DNA of 64,000 nucleotides from positions 841,533 to 905,532 of the forward strand of contig JAACMV010000001.1 of the NCBI GenBank assembly GCA_010909725.1, in the 5' to 3' direction. The DNA is from Picochlorum sp. 'celeri'. Taxonomy: Eukaryota > Chlorophyta > Trebouxiophyceae. The position numbers and the translations under genes are program-made. Every line of letters begins with the position of its first letter. Position 1 is the stretch's first letter. Of the stretch, positions 19,242-29,729 are shown piece by piece. The notes under the pieces are model-generated. The model saw only the letters and a list, made by a program, of their open reading frames with translations, ran no database searches and was not told the origin of the DNA.

Positions 19242-22200
19242 CTATGATGATGATTGAGGTGGTTGCGGAGCTCCAGTTTCGGATAAGAGCTGCTGGAATT
19301 GAGCAACAATGTCACTGTCTTGCAACAGTGACAGAGTGGCCATGAATCCCTCTGCGTTGGTTGCCTGGAGGGTGTTCATGGCGTTGCCAAAGTACGAATA
19401 TACTGGGATATCGTCGATGGGGGATTTGATGTCTTGTCCTGCTTCGTCGTCGGAGAAGAAATCGAAATCGTCCTCATCATCGTCCTCCTCCTCAATGTTT
19501 GCTGAACGTGCTCGTAACTTGGTCATGAGGTCTGCATAGCTGTCATCATCGTCGTCTTCTTCGTCCCCAGAGTCCGAAATATATCTCTCTTCTGATGGTT
19601 CAAATGGCTGAGACACAGAAGCTTCTTGACTTTTCAGGTCGAGAACAAGTCTTGTGAGTGCAGCAGCAATCTGTGGGATGGACTGCTGTATGCCGGGTGG
19701 GAGAGAGGATGGTTGGGTTCCCACGAGGCTTGCGAGACCTAGGATGACAATCTTTTTCGACCTTTTCGAGGAAAAGTAATACAGTTTCCCACTTCTCTTC
19801 TTTCTCTTTGTGACGGCATCTCCAAGCATGTGCATGAAGAATGCCAAGTGGCCAAGCTGCTGTAATGTGTTCAGGGCAAGCAGAGGGTTGTAGTACAATG
19901 CATCTGCTCCAGTGACAAGCAACTGCTCCATGACACTTGGATCATCAAACTGCTCATCGTCTTGTGCTCCTTTCAACATGGTTGTCACAATGAGGGACAT
20001 GTATGGCTCTGCATGGAATATATATAAACAATGATGATGTAAGAGCGAGTATAGACGATGAAAGAAAACAAACGACACGTACGGATACACTGGTCGACAA
20101 GACCATTGCAATTTTCCAGGATGACCTGAAGAATAGCAGCACAGCCAATATAAATCTCCTCCTCGGTTCCAAACCCATCAGATTCGTGCTTCAAACATGT
20201 TTCAAGTGTCATGTTTGTCATGGTAAGCAGCGGTGGATCTCTTGTCTGCAAGAATATTTGGACTCCTCGAGAAATATAATTGTCAATGACTGGAACGAAA
20301 TCCGAGAAAAAGTCTGTACCCCATGTTTCCATGGACATTAATATTCTCGGATACAGTGTCCACATCTTCTCTGAGATGTGTGGCGAGTAGTATGTAATGT
20401 ATGTAATCATTTCCAATACTTCCTCGATGACATCCATGCCATCCTCAGACATAAATCTAGTAAAGATTGGGAACAAGATATTTTCCATCTCTGCAAGAAT
20501 TTCCGGTGACTTTGACACTGCATCCAACACGGTTGCAATGGTTGCCAGAATTGTATGCCCAGCCAATGGATCTGCTACTTCAGCAAAAGGCGTTTCTTCC
20601 CCTGAAGCAGCACGATCCTCATCACCGACAAGATTCCAGAACTGTTGTATCAATGTGGTGACAATGCCACATGCATATGGTGCAATGTGGTCACTAAATC
20701 TGTCAACCACCGATTCAATTGTTGCCATGATGCCTTCAGATTCTATATTGTTCGCCAATTCCAAGAATTTTTGCAGCAATGACGGTACAGCTTGGACAAA
20801 ATGTACGGAATCTTCTTCATCTATCGCATCGAAGAATGCTCTCAAGGCAATGGCAGCATCCACCTGGACTGGCAGGTCAGGATCATTCAAGCAGGCTTGA
20901 ATCCTCTCAAAAAGCTGCATAAAAAGCTGACTATTACTCTTGTCATCACTCGAGTACATTAAATCGACAAACTCGGCCGAAATCCAGCACGCCTTGGCTC
21001 TGAGATACCCGTGAGGAGAGGAAAACAAGGGCAGAATGTAGGTTTCAAAAATGCCTGGAACCATGGCAGAATACCTCGGATGCTTTGCTAAAATCCCCGC
21101 CAATGATCCAACTGCATACAATGCCCCATCCAATTTTCGTGCCATCGCATCCGACGCTGCAGGACCAGCCCCATGGACCTCTTGCAGAATAGATGCCAAA
21201 TGCGTCATTGTAGGATCCAGTTGCTGCTTCTTCTTCTTCGAGCAAAGCTCGCAAATAACAGTCACAGCCGCCGACTTTGGTGAATAAATATCCTCTATAA
21301 TATCATAACCTTTCCGAATATACTCTTCGGGATCCTCATCCCACAACTCTTGATCTGCATCATCAAACGCCAGCATTGGAATAACAACCTGCTGCACAAT
21401 CTGACCAATATGCGGTTCCAACTCTTTCCAATACACCTGCTTCTGAATCGCTTCTTGCAGAAAATTAAGCAAATTATTCGCGACCCGAGGCGTGATGTAC
21501 CTCCCTTGACTATACAAGGACAACTCATGCACAACAGCATGCAGAAACTTCATGGAATAATCCCTGTTCCACATCTGCCCAAACACATCATCATCCGACT
21601 GTTTCTTCCCCACACGAGGCACTGCATACTTTGTAAACATTCTGCACGCAATATTATACAACCACTTCTTCATCTTCCACCACGGCCACTCCGCCCGACC
21701 ATTGGCATCCTGTGGCATACCCTGTTCATGTGGTCTCATCTCAGCCAATGCCAAAAACCCATTCATCCACCCTTCATACTGACGTGTATCATGAACCAAC
21801 AATGGAGGCACCTCCATATACGTCGTACTGAAGTATATTTTACAGCACAGCTTTAACAACTCTGCCAATTCCAGCGACTCTGACCCTCTGCTCTCCACCA
21901 GAGACACAAACGTTGCCAACAGCTGAGGAAACACGTGTTCCACAACAGCATTCAACTCCACACGATCCTGATCATCCCTATACTCGTACTTTCTCGCTAT
22001 TATCCTCAACACCCTCAACGCCGCCGTAATCGCCTGCTGATTCCCGCTCGACAACCATGCCATAATCTGACCAACCAACTCTGGCCACCTTGCCGGAAAA
22101 TCCGCAGTAATGATAACCCTCAAACACTCCTGAAACTGAACTCGCACCTCATGAGGCGCATACGGAAACATCTCCACCATGGCATTCTTCACATGTTGTT

Positions 22201-22539
22201 TATCCTCGGCCCCAATCACCACAGCACGCTTCTGCAGCTCGTCCGCCCAGTACCGCTTAATAGCATTCTTCAAACTAATAACAGCCATCTGACGCGCATC
22301 ACTCGGCAATTCTTCAGCCTGTATCGCTTTTTCTAATAAAATCAACCCACCGGGCTGGCTAACAACCTGTATCAGGGGAATTCACGGTCATGCAACATGC
22401 AACGGTGTTTGTTTCAAGTCAGTACGGCGTCCATATCATCACGCACATGCTCAATAACATTCTCTGATGATTTACGAATCGCAGTATCGGGACTCAGGCA
22501 TCCACTCAGAGCAGAGCCCAACTGCACCGCATCCACCAT
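19242..22539 (-). CDS. IPO7: Importin-7/8 type karyopherin beta (plant SAD2-like)
   Basis: Nuclear import receptor built of HEAT repeats. Exons on the minus strand: 22539-22447 (31 codons), 22366-20083 and 20008-19242; 1,047 residues, the usual family length. Donors are GTGCGT and GTACGT, acceptors end CAG. Family blocks include LKNAIKRYW, WPELVGQIM, WWKMKKWLYNI, LWDEDPEEYIRKGYDIIED, FSSPHGYLRAKACWIS and GTDFFSDFVPVIDNYISRG. The C-terminal part has the acidic DSGDEEDDDDDSYADL region found in IPO7/8. Exon 3 begins by completing a Gln codon (C|AG) and reads QPYMSLIVTTML, matching the family after VDQ. The choice among IPO7, IPO8 and SAD2 names is by overall likeness only. Confidence 0.95.
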
Positions 22540-22680
22540 GTTCTACTAGGAGAGTGGGAATTAATTAATGAATTAATTACTGCACGACTGCAATCAATCA
22601 ACACGGAACTCGATTTCTATTCCAACAATCCACCATATCCTAATAGTAGGGTATGTTTTACATATAAAGTAGTCTTGTAT

Positions 22681-23643
22681 TTACCACAGCGATTTCATGG
22701 AAAAGTCACTCTTGGGCATTTCAATACCCGAGTACAAGGAATTAATACTTTCTACAATGGCATCAGCAGCTTCTATGAATCCATCTCCATGAATCCTCGC
22801 ACTCTCTTCCGTCTCACCAATGCTCTTGAGAAAGTGCTCACGACTGGGAAGACCAATCATGCCTGCCTTGATACCAGTTCTCACCACCCACGCATGCAAC
22901 TTGCCCAATGTTTCATCATATGCATCTGACACAGCATCCTTGAGGGATTTATTCGCTGCCAATCCTTTAAATATCTGGCTGATGAATGCCAGTGTATTCA
23001 ACAGTCTGTGCAAGTTTCTACCCGGGCTATTCTTGATTGTGATTGTTCCATCCTGCAGACAAGAAGAGAGCATATTTCTCATCGCCTTTTTTTAAATCTT
23101 GTACTATATATCTCTTTCTCTCTCTTGTATATATAGAGTATGTGAGGCGGAAAGAAAGAAATATATACAGAAACATATGCACGCACCGCTTTACCAGCAT
23201 CAACAATATCATTCAGCAGTGGCTTTGCCTCTGCCTGTGCTTCCACTGATGACCTCTTTGTCTCAAATTCATGCTTGGCAATCAAAAATACAGTACCTGT
23301 ACATGTATACTCGGAGTGTAAGAACAACAAACACTCGCAAGGGGAATAGTGTATAGAGTGTGTCTGTCTCTGAATATACAAAATACACACTGCCTGCTCT
23401 CTCTCAAGACAGAGGCTCTCCGCGAGTAGGCACAGAGAGATTGAGAGCGAGAGATACAACATCATTAAAACATTCGAATAAAAAGCAGAAAAACCTACCG
23501 ATATGATCGAAAATTGGCTGCACTTTGGAGCACGCGCTGACAAAATCCTTGGTCGGAATTGGTTTCTCTACGTCAATCTGCTTAAACGACTGTGTCAGAT
23601 TGGGTAAGAAATCCTCAGATTCGTCCTTGGCGTGATGAAACAT
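22681..23643 (-). CDS. Divergent glycolipid transfer protein-fold protein (GLTP A)
   Basis: Exons 23643-23499, 23296-23187 and 23052-22681; 208 residues, the normal GLTP length. Donors GTAGGT and GTGCGT; phases 1 and 0. GLTP landmarks include IFDHIGTVF near the N-terminus and the helix ETLGKLHAWVVRTGIKAGMIGLPSREHFL, with the conserved His-x-Trp. In my by-eye alignment the residues that hold the sugar-amide group in GLTP (an Asp and Asn in helix 2 and a Trp in helix 3) are not present: KHEFETKRSS replaces the usual D...N...K run and the Trp position reads LHRLLN. It may bind a different lipid or have lost transfer activity. A second, more canonical GLTP gene lies 1.4 kb away. TTACA at 22658-22662 (TGTAA on its strand) lies 19 bp after the stop. 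Confidence 0.85.
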
Positions 23644-23975
23644 GGATATCTCTCAACAATACAGAGTATGCCTTCAGATGGCTGGGTGGTTGAGCAATCA
23701 AAATCAATCCAAAAGAAAAAATGTCGTTGGTGAAGACGAACCCGTTGTCTTTGGGATATAGTCACCGTTTTCTTTTCAAAAGGAAACAGTCTATGTATAT
23801 ATTTATGTAAAAATAATACTGGTGTGGTATAGTTGCACGGATGAATATCCTACTAAGTGGTTATTATGGTCGACCATGCCATCATGGCATCAACTGGCCA
23901 GTTGATGATCTACATGTATTATTTTTACATACAGATGTATGTCTTCATCATATGAATGATGGATGGGTATCATTC
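23644..23975. other. Spacer holding a hairpin-rich inverted repeat
   Basis: Between GLTP A (start at 23643) and the end of the beta-solenoid gene (23976). No gene. See the inverted repeat at 23804-23931. Confidence 0.7.
23804..23931. repeat. Imperfect hairpin element: 16-bp inverted repeat enclosing nested palindromes
   Basis: The outer arms are TATGTAAAAATAATAC (23804-23819) and its perfect complement at 23916-23931. Inside lie ATGGTCGACCAT (23866-23877), ATGCCAT-C-ATGGCAT (23876-23890) and a perfect 20-bp palindrome centred on TGGCCA (23888-23907). The right arm includes TTACA, which reads TGTAA on the minus strand 47 bp past the stop of the neighbouring gene. It could be a miniature transposon remnant or a transcript-end hairpin. 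Confidence 0.8.
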
Positions 23976-24800
23976 TCATGCACCAATGTTGGTGATGCAG
24001 TTTGAATTTCCAGTGCAGGAGCATGTTCCTTGGACGCGGAATGAGACTGCTGGGACAGAGTCCACAGAGGTTGGTGTGACAGCCTTGGCACTGACTTGGG
24101 AGCAGGCATTGGATGCGAAACTGGATACGTTGCACTCACCGCCAGAGTAGCTGACATCTCCACTTCCAAAGACATTGCCGCTGATCTGAGATCCGCTGGC
24201 GCCACCAATGTACACGTCTCCACTTCCATTGATTTGGACGGTAGCTTGGTCCTGCAGGTCCAACACACTAACGTCTCCGCTTCCATTGATTTGGAGGTCC
24301 ACGTTTGCAACAGTTCCTGTTGCTTCCAAGTCACCGGAGCCATTGATAGTAATCGCCAAGGTATCCGTCACATCAGCGCCCAATGTCACATCTCCAGATC
24401 CAGATATGGTGACGTCAAAGTCTTTTGCTGTGAATCCAGAATTCACATAGACTGGCCCACTTCCTGATATGCGTACAGCCTCGAGTGCATCTGATGGCAT
24501 TGTGACTGTGATGTAGAACGCGCTGCTGGTTTCCATGGGTCCTGCAATGGTGAAGGACAATTCACCGTCTGGAGCAGATACGGAACCAGTCGTGGCTGCT
24601 GACGCTGCGGCGTCCCCAGTGACGACAACCGAATATGAATCGCCAGGCGTTACAATGATTGGGACTGCTCCGCAATTCTGAATAGAAGAAAACCCAGTCA
24701 CATCAATCGTCTTGTCAGCGGATACTGCTCCAATAAAGAGCAAAGCTGCCAGCAAGATGCTGAGAGAGGGGTAGCTCTTTCTGTTCTGGACGCTTGCCAT
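23976..24800 (-). CDS. Secreted beta-solenoid protein of the bacterial GIN/DUF2807 type
   Basis: 274 residues, no intron. A signal peptide (about residues 1-28, ending GAVSA) precedes a domain resembling the putative auto-transporter adhesin head family (DUF2807), common in Bacteroidetes and other bacteria. GSG turns occur at residues 113, 134, 154, 173, 192 and 212, a period of 19-21 residues matching one rung of a right-handed beta-helix. The C-terminal 55 residues are Cys-rich (CNVSSFASNAC, CSCTGNSNC) and not part of the bacterial core as I know it. Likely an extracellular structural or adhesive protein; function unknown. A possible lateral acquisition, though it uses the same promoter and 3' signals as its neighbours. 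Confidence 0.8.
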   Translation of the reverse strand: MASVQNRKSYPSLSILLAALLFIGAVSADKTIDVTGFSSIQNCGAVPIIVTPGDSYSVVVTGDAAASAATTGSVSAPDGELSFTIAGPMETSSAFYITVTMPSDALEAVRISGSGPVYVNSGFTAKDFDVTISGSGDVTLGADVTDTLAITINGSGDLEATGTVANVDLQINGSGDVSVLDLQDQATVQINGSGDVYIGGASGSQISGNVFGSGDVSYSGGECNVSSFASNACSQVSAKAVTPTSVDSVPAVSFRVQGTCSCTGNSNCITNIGA

Positions 24801-24831
24801 GGTGTTGTCGTCTTTTCAACTCTCGACCCAA

Positions 24832-24838
24832 ATATATA
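24832..24838 (-). promoter_or_regulatory. TATA element of the beta-solenoid gene
   Basis: TATATAT on the minus strand, 32 bp before the start codon at 24800. Confidence 0.5.
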
Positions 24839-25015
24839 TCTTTGATAGTTGGAATTGATGTGCTTCTCGTAGTACCTTATTATTAGTAATTATACTATAA
24901 TATGGTATAGTAATCCAATCTAGGATTGGGTGAGATTTTGTAGTCATTCTTGGACGGATCACAATATATATACATGATGGAGCATGGTCATGCTGGAAAA
25001 AGCCCATACACAGGA

Positions 25016-25835
25016 TTACACTTTGGTGGGATCATCAAGATCATTCGACTCTAAAAATGCATGAATCTCACCCAAAATACTATCAAACTCTTGGCAAAAT
25101 GCTTTGATGCGGTCCACCATGTTGTCATCATTGCCATGCATGGCATCAGAACTGCCTCCATCTTCACATTGCTGCTGCTGCTGCTGCTCTGTCTCCTCAG
25201 AGATGGCCTTCCAGAAGGTATTCCTACTCGGTACTAATTTCAAAATAACAGTGAATGTCCCCGTCACAATCCAACCATGATATTGCTGAAGGGTATCATA
25301 ATAGGTTGCTGTTGCAATGTCAGACAGTGTCTTGTCAGCATTGGCTGGATCAATCACACGCTCCAACAGCAAAAGTATAAACTGCATGGCCCTGCAATAG
25401 ATATTGTTATACCCCATGTAAAACCTGCTGCTGTGCATGCAATCGAGTATTCATCAAGCACATACCTCTTGAGCCACAGCAATCCCTTGGTACAAGATGT
25501 ATTGTCCATACACACACCCTGCTCCTTCTCATCCAATACAATCCGATAGACGTCATCTGTATAGATGGATGGATTCTGTTGCATGCGAGTATATAAGCGA
25601 TCTATGTTTCCTCCCACGTCTGATTTGACAATGGCAAAAGCTGTTCCAAGTTTTGCTGCACATGGCACACAGTGGGTTGAGAGAATTCGTATCACAGCAT
25701 CATTCAAATGTCCTACTCACATATTATTGGTATTATTTGCTTGCAAGCTTCTAAAAAGATGTCTGTTCTGATAGTTCCTGTGTCGGTTTTGACATTTTTC
25801 AAAATCTGAATTCCCCGATCGAAGACGGTGCTCAT
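25016..25835 (-). CDS. Glycolipid transfer protein (GLTP B)
   Basis: Exons 25835-25721, 25655-25466 and 25391-25016; 226 residues. Donors GTGAGT and GTATGT. Reading order: FLEACKQIIPIISKLGTAFAIVKSDVGGNIDRLY, then LLWLKRAMQFI, then QQYHGWIVTGTF. The headgroup-binding residues of the family are visible by alignment: Asp and Asn in SDVGGNI, Trp in LLWLKR, His in YHGW; the usual Lys after the Asn is replaced by Arg. It should therefore bind and shuttle glycosphingolipid or a similar lipid between membranes in the cytosol. A Gln6 run (CAG repeat) lies in a loop near residue 165. The stop codon overlaps a TGTAA on the minus strand (25016-25020). Confidence 0.9.
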
Positions 25836-26125
25836 GATTCCATGGAGGATACTCTCTTATTCTTTCTTATAATTCTTTAAATGAATTAAGAAATTGTGTG
25901 GAGTCGAGAGGTGGTCTCTCTTTGTATATATATGTGGCCCATCCAACCATCTACAGTTGTTGGCCTGGCTTTTTTTGGAGATCAGATAGACACACATTCA
26001 TGAGGTGGGCGCTATTTACATCAATGTATCTTTACAAGATGCATGCTTATTGGAATGCTGTTGACGCACATGAGACTCTCATGATGAGAGTGCGTGATTA
26101 TAAACATCTGATCTTCATGGTCATG

Positions 26126-26938
26126 TTAGTTGGCAGGGCAGGTCATGTTGTCGCACATGCGCTCGAGGAGTTTCTTTTTACCCCCTGCGGATTTCCGAGC
26201 CTTTATCAAATTCTTCTTGAACGTTTTACCGGAATCTTTTCCCTTTTTCACGGCATCTTTGATGTCCTTCTTGCTTGGAATGGCTGGTATTTCTGGGGTT
26301 GACAAGAGCTTTCTGCGATTTCCAATGTAATTGTCAGAGTCTGGGTTTCCTGGACAATCGCCCCACGAGTCAATGGCACCAAGACTTTTGAAAAAGTTGA
26401 ATTCATCTTCATCCCATTTGAAATCACTGTTTCTCGCGATTTTTGGACAATCGTCGTAACTTTTCTCGCCCTCCTCGGCATAACAGGTTGATTGGTCATT
26501 GGTCTCTTCCCACTTTCCGTCACTGAACATTTTGCAGATAAAGTATCTTTCCTCCTCCTTATAAATGCTGCAGTCGATCTCACAGCTTTCATTTTCATCG
26601 CGCCTGAGAGTAGCGTATTTGCATCCTTGGGTGATGCAGCAAAGCGTCTGACACATCTCCATACAGTCTTCCCCATCAGAGCAACCATCACCTCCACTTC
26701 CCAATTCGACAGTCATTGAGGATGACGACCCTTTCCCTCCGAGTAGGATGTAGTTCTCATCCATCCCAAGAGTTTTGTACTGACATTTAGACAGATTCGA
26801 TAGATTGTCGCCTTCATCCTTAATCTTGGAAAACTTGTCCCACCATGTGTCACTGGCCGCACACGAGGGGTTGAAATTCCCCGCATCAGTCTGGTGAAGG
26901 ACAGCCATTAGCACCAGCAAAAGAGCAAAAGACTTCAT
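26126..26938 (-). CDS. Secreted Cys-rich protein, unknown function
   Basis: 270 residues from the ATG at 26938, chosen because it begins a clear signal peptide (MKSFALLLVLMAVLHQTDAG). The frame stays open upstream to 27052 but without signal-peptide character. The mature part has many Cys residues, including CMEMCQTLCCITQGCKYATL, whose spacing recalls PAN/apple or other disulfide-rich extracellular modules. The C-terminal third is Lys-rich (KKDIKDAVKKGKDSGKTFKK) and ends with CDNMTCPAN. I recognise no family with confidence. TATATATAT at 26956-26964 lies 18-26 bp upstream. Confidence 0.75.
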   Translation of the reverse strand: MKSFALLLVLMAVLHQTDAGNFNPSCAASDTWWDKFSKIKDEGDNLSNLSKCQYKTLGMDENYILLGGKGSSSSMTVELGSGGDGCSDGEDCMEMCQTLCCITQGCKYATLRRDENESCEIDCSIYKEEERYFICKMFSDGKWEETNDQSTCYAEEGEKSYDDCPKIARNSDFKWDEDEFNFFKSLGAIDSWGDCPGNPDSDNYIGNRRKLLSTPEIPAIPSKKDIKDAVKKGKDSGKTFKKNLIKARKSAGGKKKLLERMCDNMTCPAN

Positions 26939-27612
26939 CTTTTTGGTTTGTAAGATATATATATCTGAGGATGGAATGGTTTTTGTTTGAAGTAGGATTA
27001 TATTATGAAATACTGTTTCGAACATGAGGAAGCATGACACATAGGCAGTCATTGTGGGTCAGAGCCCCCGATGCTCAAGGCCATATTCCATCATCGCCAT
27101 TCTTTGAGCGGATAATCCAGTCCAAGCCGCACATGCGTAGCGTTGACAGTAGCGTTGGTAGTAGCGTCATGTACCCTTAAGAGTAGCGTAATCGTCTCCA
27201 TGTGTCATCTCTGGGGACCGGATAGGTGCAGAATTCACCTTGATCAAGCTGGTGTACTTTGGTATCGTAGCGTGAAATTTTGGACTGTATTATTTTTTGG
27301 ATACTATATTTGTGTGTCGATTGCATCGTGTGAAGGGAATCTTCCAATACGCGTGCAGTGGCTCTTAACTGCGTGAACGAGGTTTGGTTCCTGTAAACCC
27401 AATCACAATTTGCCTCATCAAGATCTCGATGTACATAAATTAAGTTGGTTTTCCAAAAATACTGCATCTTTGCTGCCTAGACCCACGTATCTGTCTTCTC
27501 CAATACTCTGCTTGCACAGGTGTCCATGGAAGCACGTGGACTTTCAATCAGAATAGCATCTGTTTTCAAGGGACAGTGGCTCTCAATTCCATAAATACAT
27601 CGTACGATTAAA
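26939..27612. other. Divergent promoter region with repeated GTAGCGT motif
   Basis: 674 bp between the Cys-rich gene and MLO. Five copies of GTAGCGT on the plus strand lie at 27137, 27149, 27161, 27183 and 27267. No gene seen. Confidence 0.6.
27137..27273 (+). repeat. Five copies of GTAGCGT, three at exact 12-bp spacing
   Basis: Copies start at 27137, 27149, 27161, 27183 and 27267, all on the same strand, 340-476 bp upstream of the MLO start. Even spacing of a non-palindromic heptamer suggests a transcription-factor site cluster or a short tandem duplication (unit about 12 bp). Confidence 0.7.
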
Positions 27613-29454
27613 ATGGTATGTGCTGAAAAATGTGATGGTATCCCATGATGCAAAATAAGAAGAAGAAGATCACCTGCTTCCTCATGTGTGCAGTCTGAAG
27701 GAGGTGAGGAAGGGTCTGCAGAGGAGTCTTTGCTGGAGACGCCTACGTATTCCATAGCGCTTCTTCTTCTCATGTTTCAGGCTATCGCCACAATATTCTC
27801 TCTGATTGTGAAGGGGACTCAAAATGCATTGTCGAACAGGGGAAAGGTGCATTTGCTTCATGCAGTTAATCATTCAGTGCACGAGCTCACTCTCTTAGGA
27901 TTCGTGTCCCTCATTATAACTGCCCTGCAAGAATCTGTGACAAGCATATGTGTCGGTAAGGCATACGCGGATTCCTCATGGACGATATTGAGGCATGTGT
28001 ATAGGGAAGGGTATTGTCCCTGCTGTTTAGAAAATACAAAGCATGTACAGCAATGTGTTCTGGAGTATGCGGCGTGTGGAAATCCGACAGAGCCTTTCTG
28101 TAATTGCGATTTGAAAGATCCCTTTTGCGTTGCTGAAGAAGAAGAGGAGGTTTTGGGTGAGGAGGGTGTGTACTGCGAAGGGCCCAACACGATTGAGGGA
28201 AATCAGTGTGCTGATGGAAAGGTCAATGCCTTATCATTTTTGGCGGTTGAACAAGTCCACTTGCTTATATTTACTGTTTCTATTATACATGTGGTTTGCG
28301 GTTTTGTTTTATATGGGATCTGCAGACTTCGAGTGACGTTAGAGTGGAGATCATGGGAAAAATGCCCAACTGTGCACTCTGAAAAAGTTGAGCAGGCACT
28401 AGAGGGCTACTTCAAAAGTCTTGATGCTCACGAATCGATTATTGAAAGCTCAAAAGATTTACGAGAGAATATAGAAATAGATAAGAATGATTCCAGAATG
28501 GACGATGATGTGAACAGAGCAGTTGAGGAAGGAGAGACGAGTCCGTGTGGGTCTCATGCTCTGCAGGAGACGCCTTCATCACAGTTGCAAAAGGTTCTAC
28601 ACTCGGATTCTTTTCGTGCACCAAACACTGAAAGTTTGAACAGGTCATCGAAAAGCGTCTCCGATCAGACCCATGGGAAAGAGGGCTTTCTGACTTTATG
28701 TGCTCAAAGAGCAAAGAGAGCTTCCAAAGAAACATATACTGCAGTATGTCGAATGGGTTATTATGCAATTCAAGGGTTGAGCCCATTTCTTGTCACGAAA
28801 GACCAGTATGCAAAGCTGAGAGCATCATTCATGTACACGCACAAATTGGGATCTAGCTTTGATTTCCTCCATCATCTCATTCACAGCATGGAGGAGGATT
28901 TGTCTCACCTGGTTGGCATCAGCCCAATATTCTGGATTGCCCTGATCCTGATTTGGCTTATTTCTGGTGTCATGGGGTATTCTGTGATGCCAGCAATGAT
29001 CGTTAACGCAGTAGTTCTAGTTGTTCTTAATGCAAAACTTGCGAGTATCGTCCAGCACGTGACTGAAAGGGGCAGAACTGCCGTCATGCTGGAAAAGGAT
29101 GTGTTTTGGTTCAACAGACCGACCTTGCTTCTGCAGTTGATGAAAATCTCCCTCTTCATCTGTTCATACTTGTTTGCAAGTTTTATATTCTTTGCATGGC
29201 AATTTTCAGCAAAGTCGTGCCCATTCTCGGATGCCTTTTACACCTTTTGGGTGACACCCTGGTGGACAATCATCTTGTTCAATGGAGTGATGTTCATTCA
29301 CCTGGCAGCAGTCACCTTTCCAGCCTTCTCCATGGCTATGCAGATGGGATCTGATTTGAAGGCCCATATGCTACCAAAGAAGCTTACAAAAAAGCTGCTT
29401 CATGCCGTTGAGGAGGCAAAGCGCCACGTTCGAGAGGAGAGAAATGCAACCTAG
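27613..29454 (+). CDS. MLO: MLO family seven-transmembrane protein
   Basis: The coding sequence starts with an exon whose only codon is ATG (27613-27615), followed at once by GTATGT. The intron 27616-27693 ends TGTGTGCAG and exon 2 (27694-29454) reads SEGGEEGSAEESLLETPTYS. The product has 587 residues. Features of MLO: an early TM (IALLLLMFQAIATIFSLIV), a Cys-rich extracellular loop, the block FLAVEQVHLLIFTVSIIHV, WRSWE after the third TM, a long variable cytosolic loop, then four TMs including WIALILIWLISGVMGY and TLLLQLMKISLFICSYLF, and a basic C-terminal helix (KKLTKKLLHAVEEAKRHVR) placed like the calmodulin-binding site. In plants MLO proteins act in calcium signalling, pathogen susceptibility and tip growth; the algal role is unknown. 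No TGTAA was found near the stop. Confidence 0.9.
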
Positions 29455-29729
29455 TTTGGAGGAGATGCAATGAATCTTTTGCGCATTTATTGAATTTTCT
29501 TCTCTCTTGATATATATAAAAATAACACTGAGGACATTTGCAAGGTTATCCTTGCTTCCAAGGGTGGCCAAAGTAAAACGTCATATTCATTTTACAAATG
29601 TCGGCATAGGATGCGAATGGTCAATACAAAATTTAAAAAACAGAACCATACAGGTGTGAAAAATGCTGCTCTAATGGCAAGAAGAATTGGATACAGTTGC
29701 AAAAAGACATCTTGAGCATCTTGTGTATG

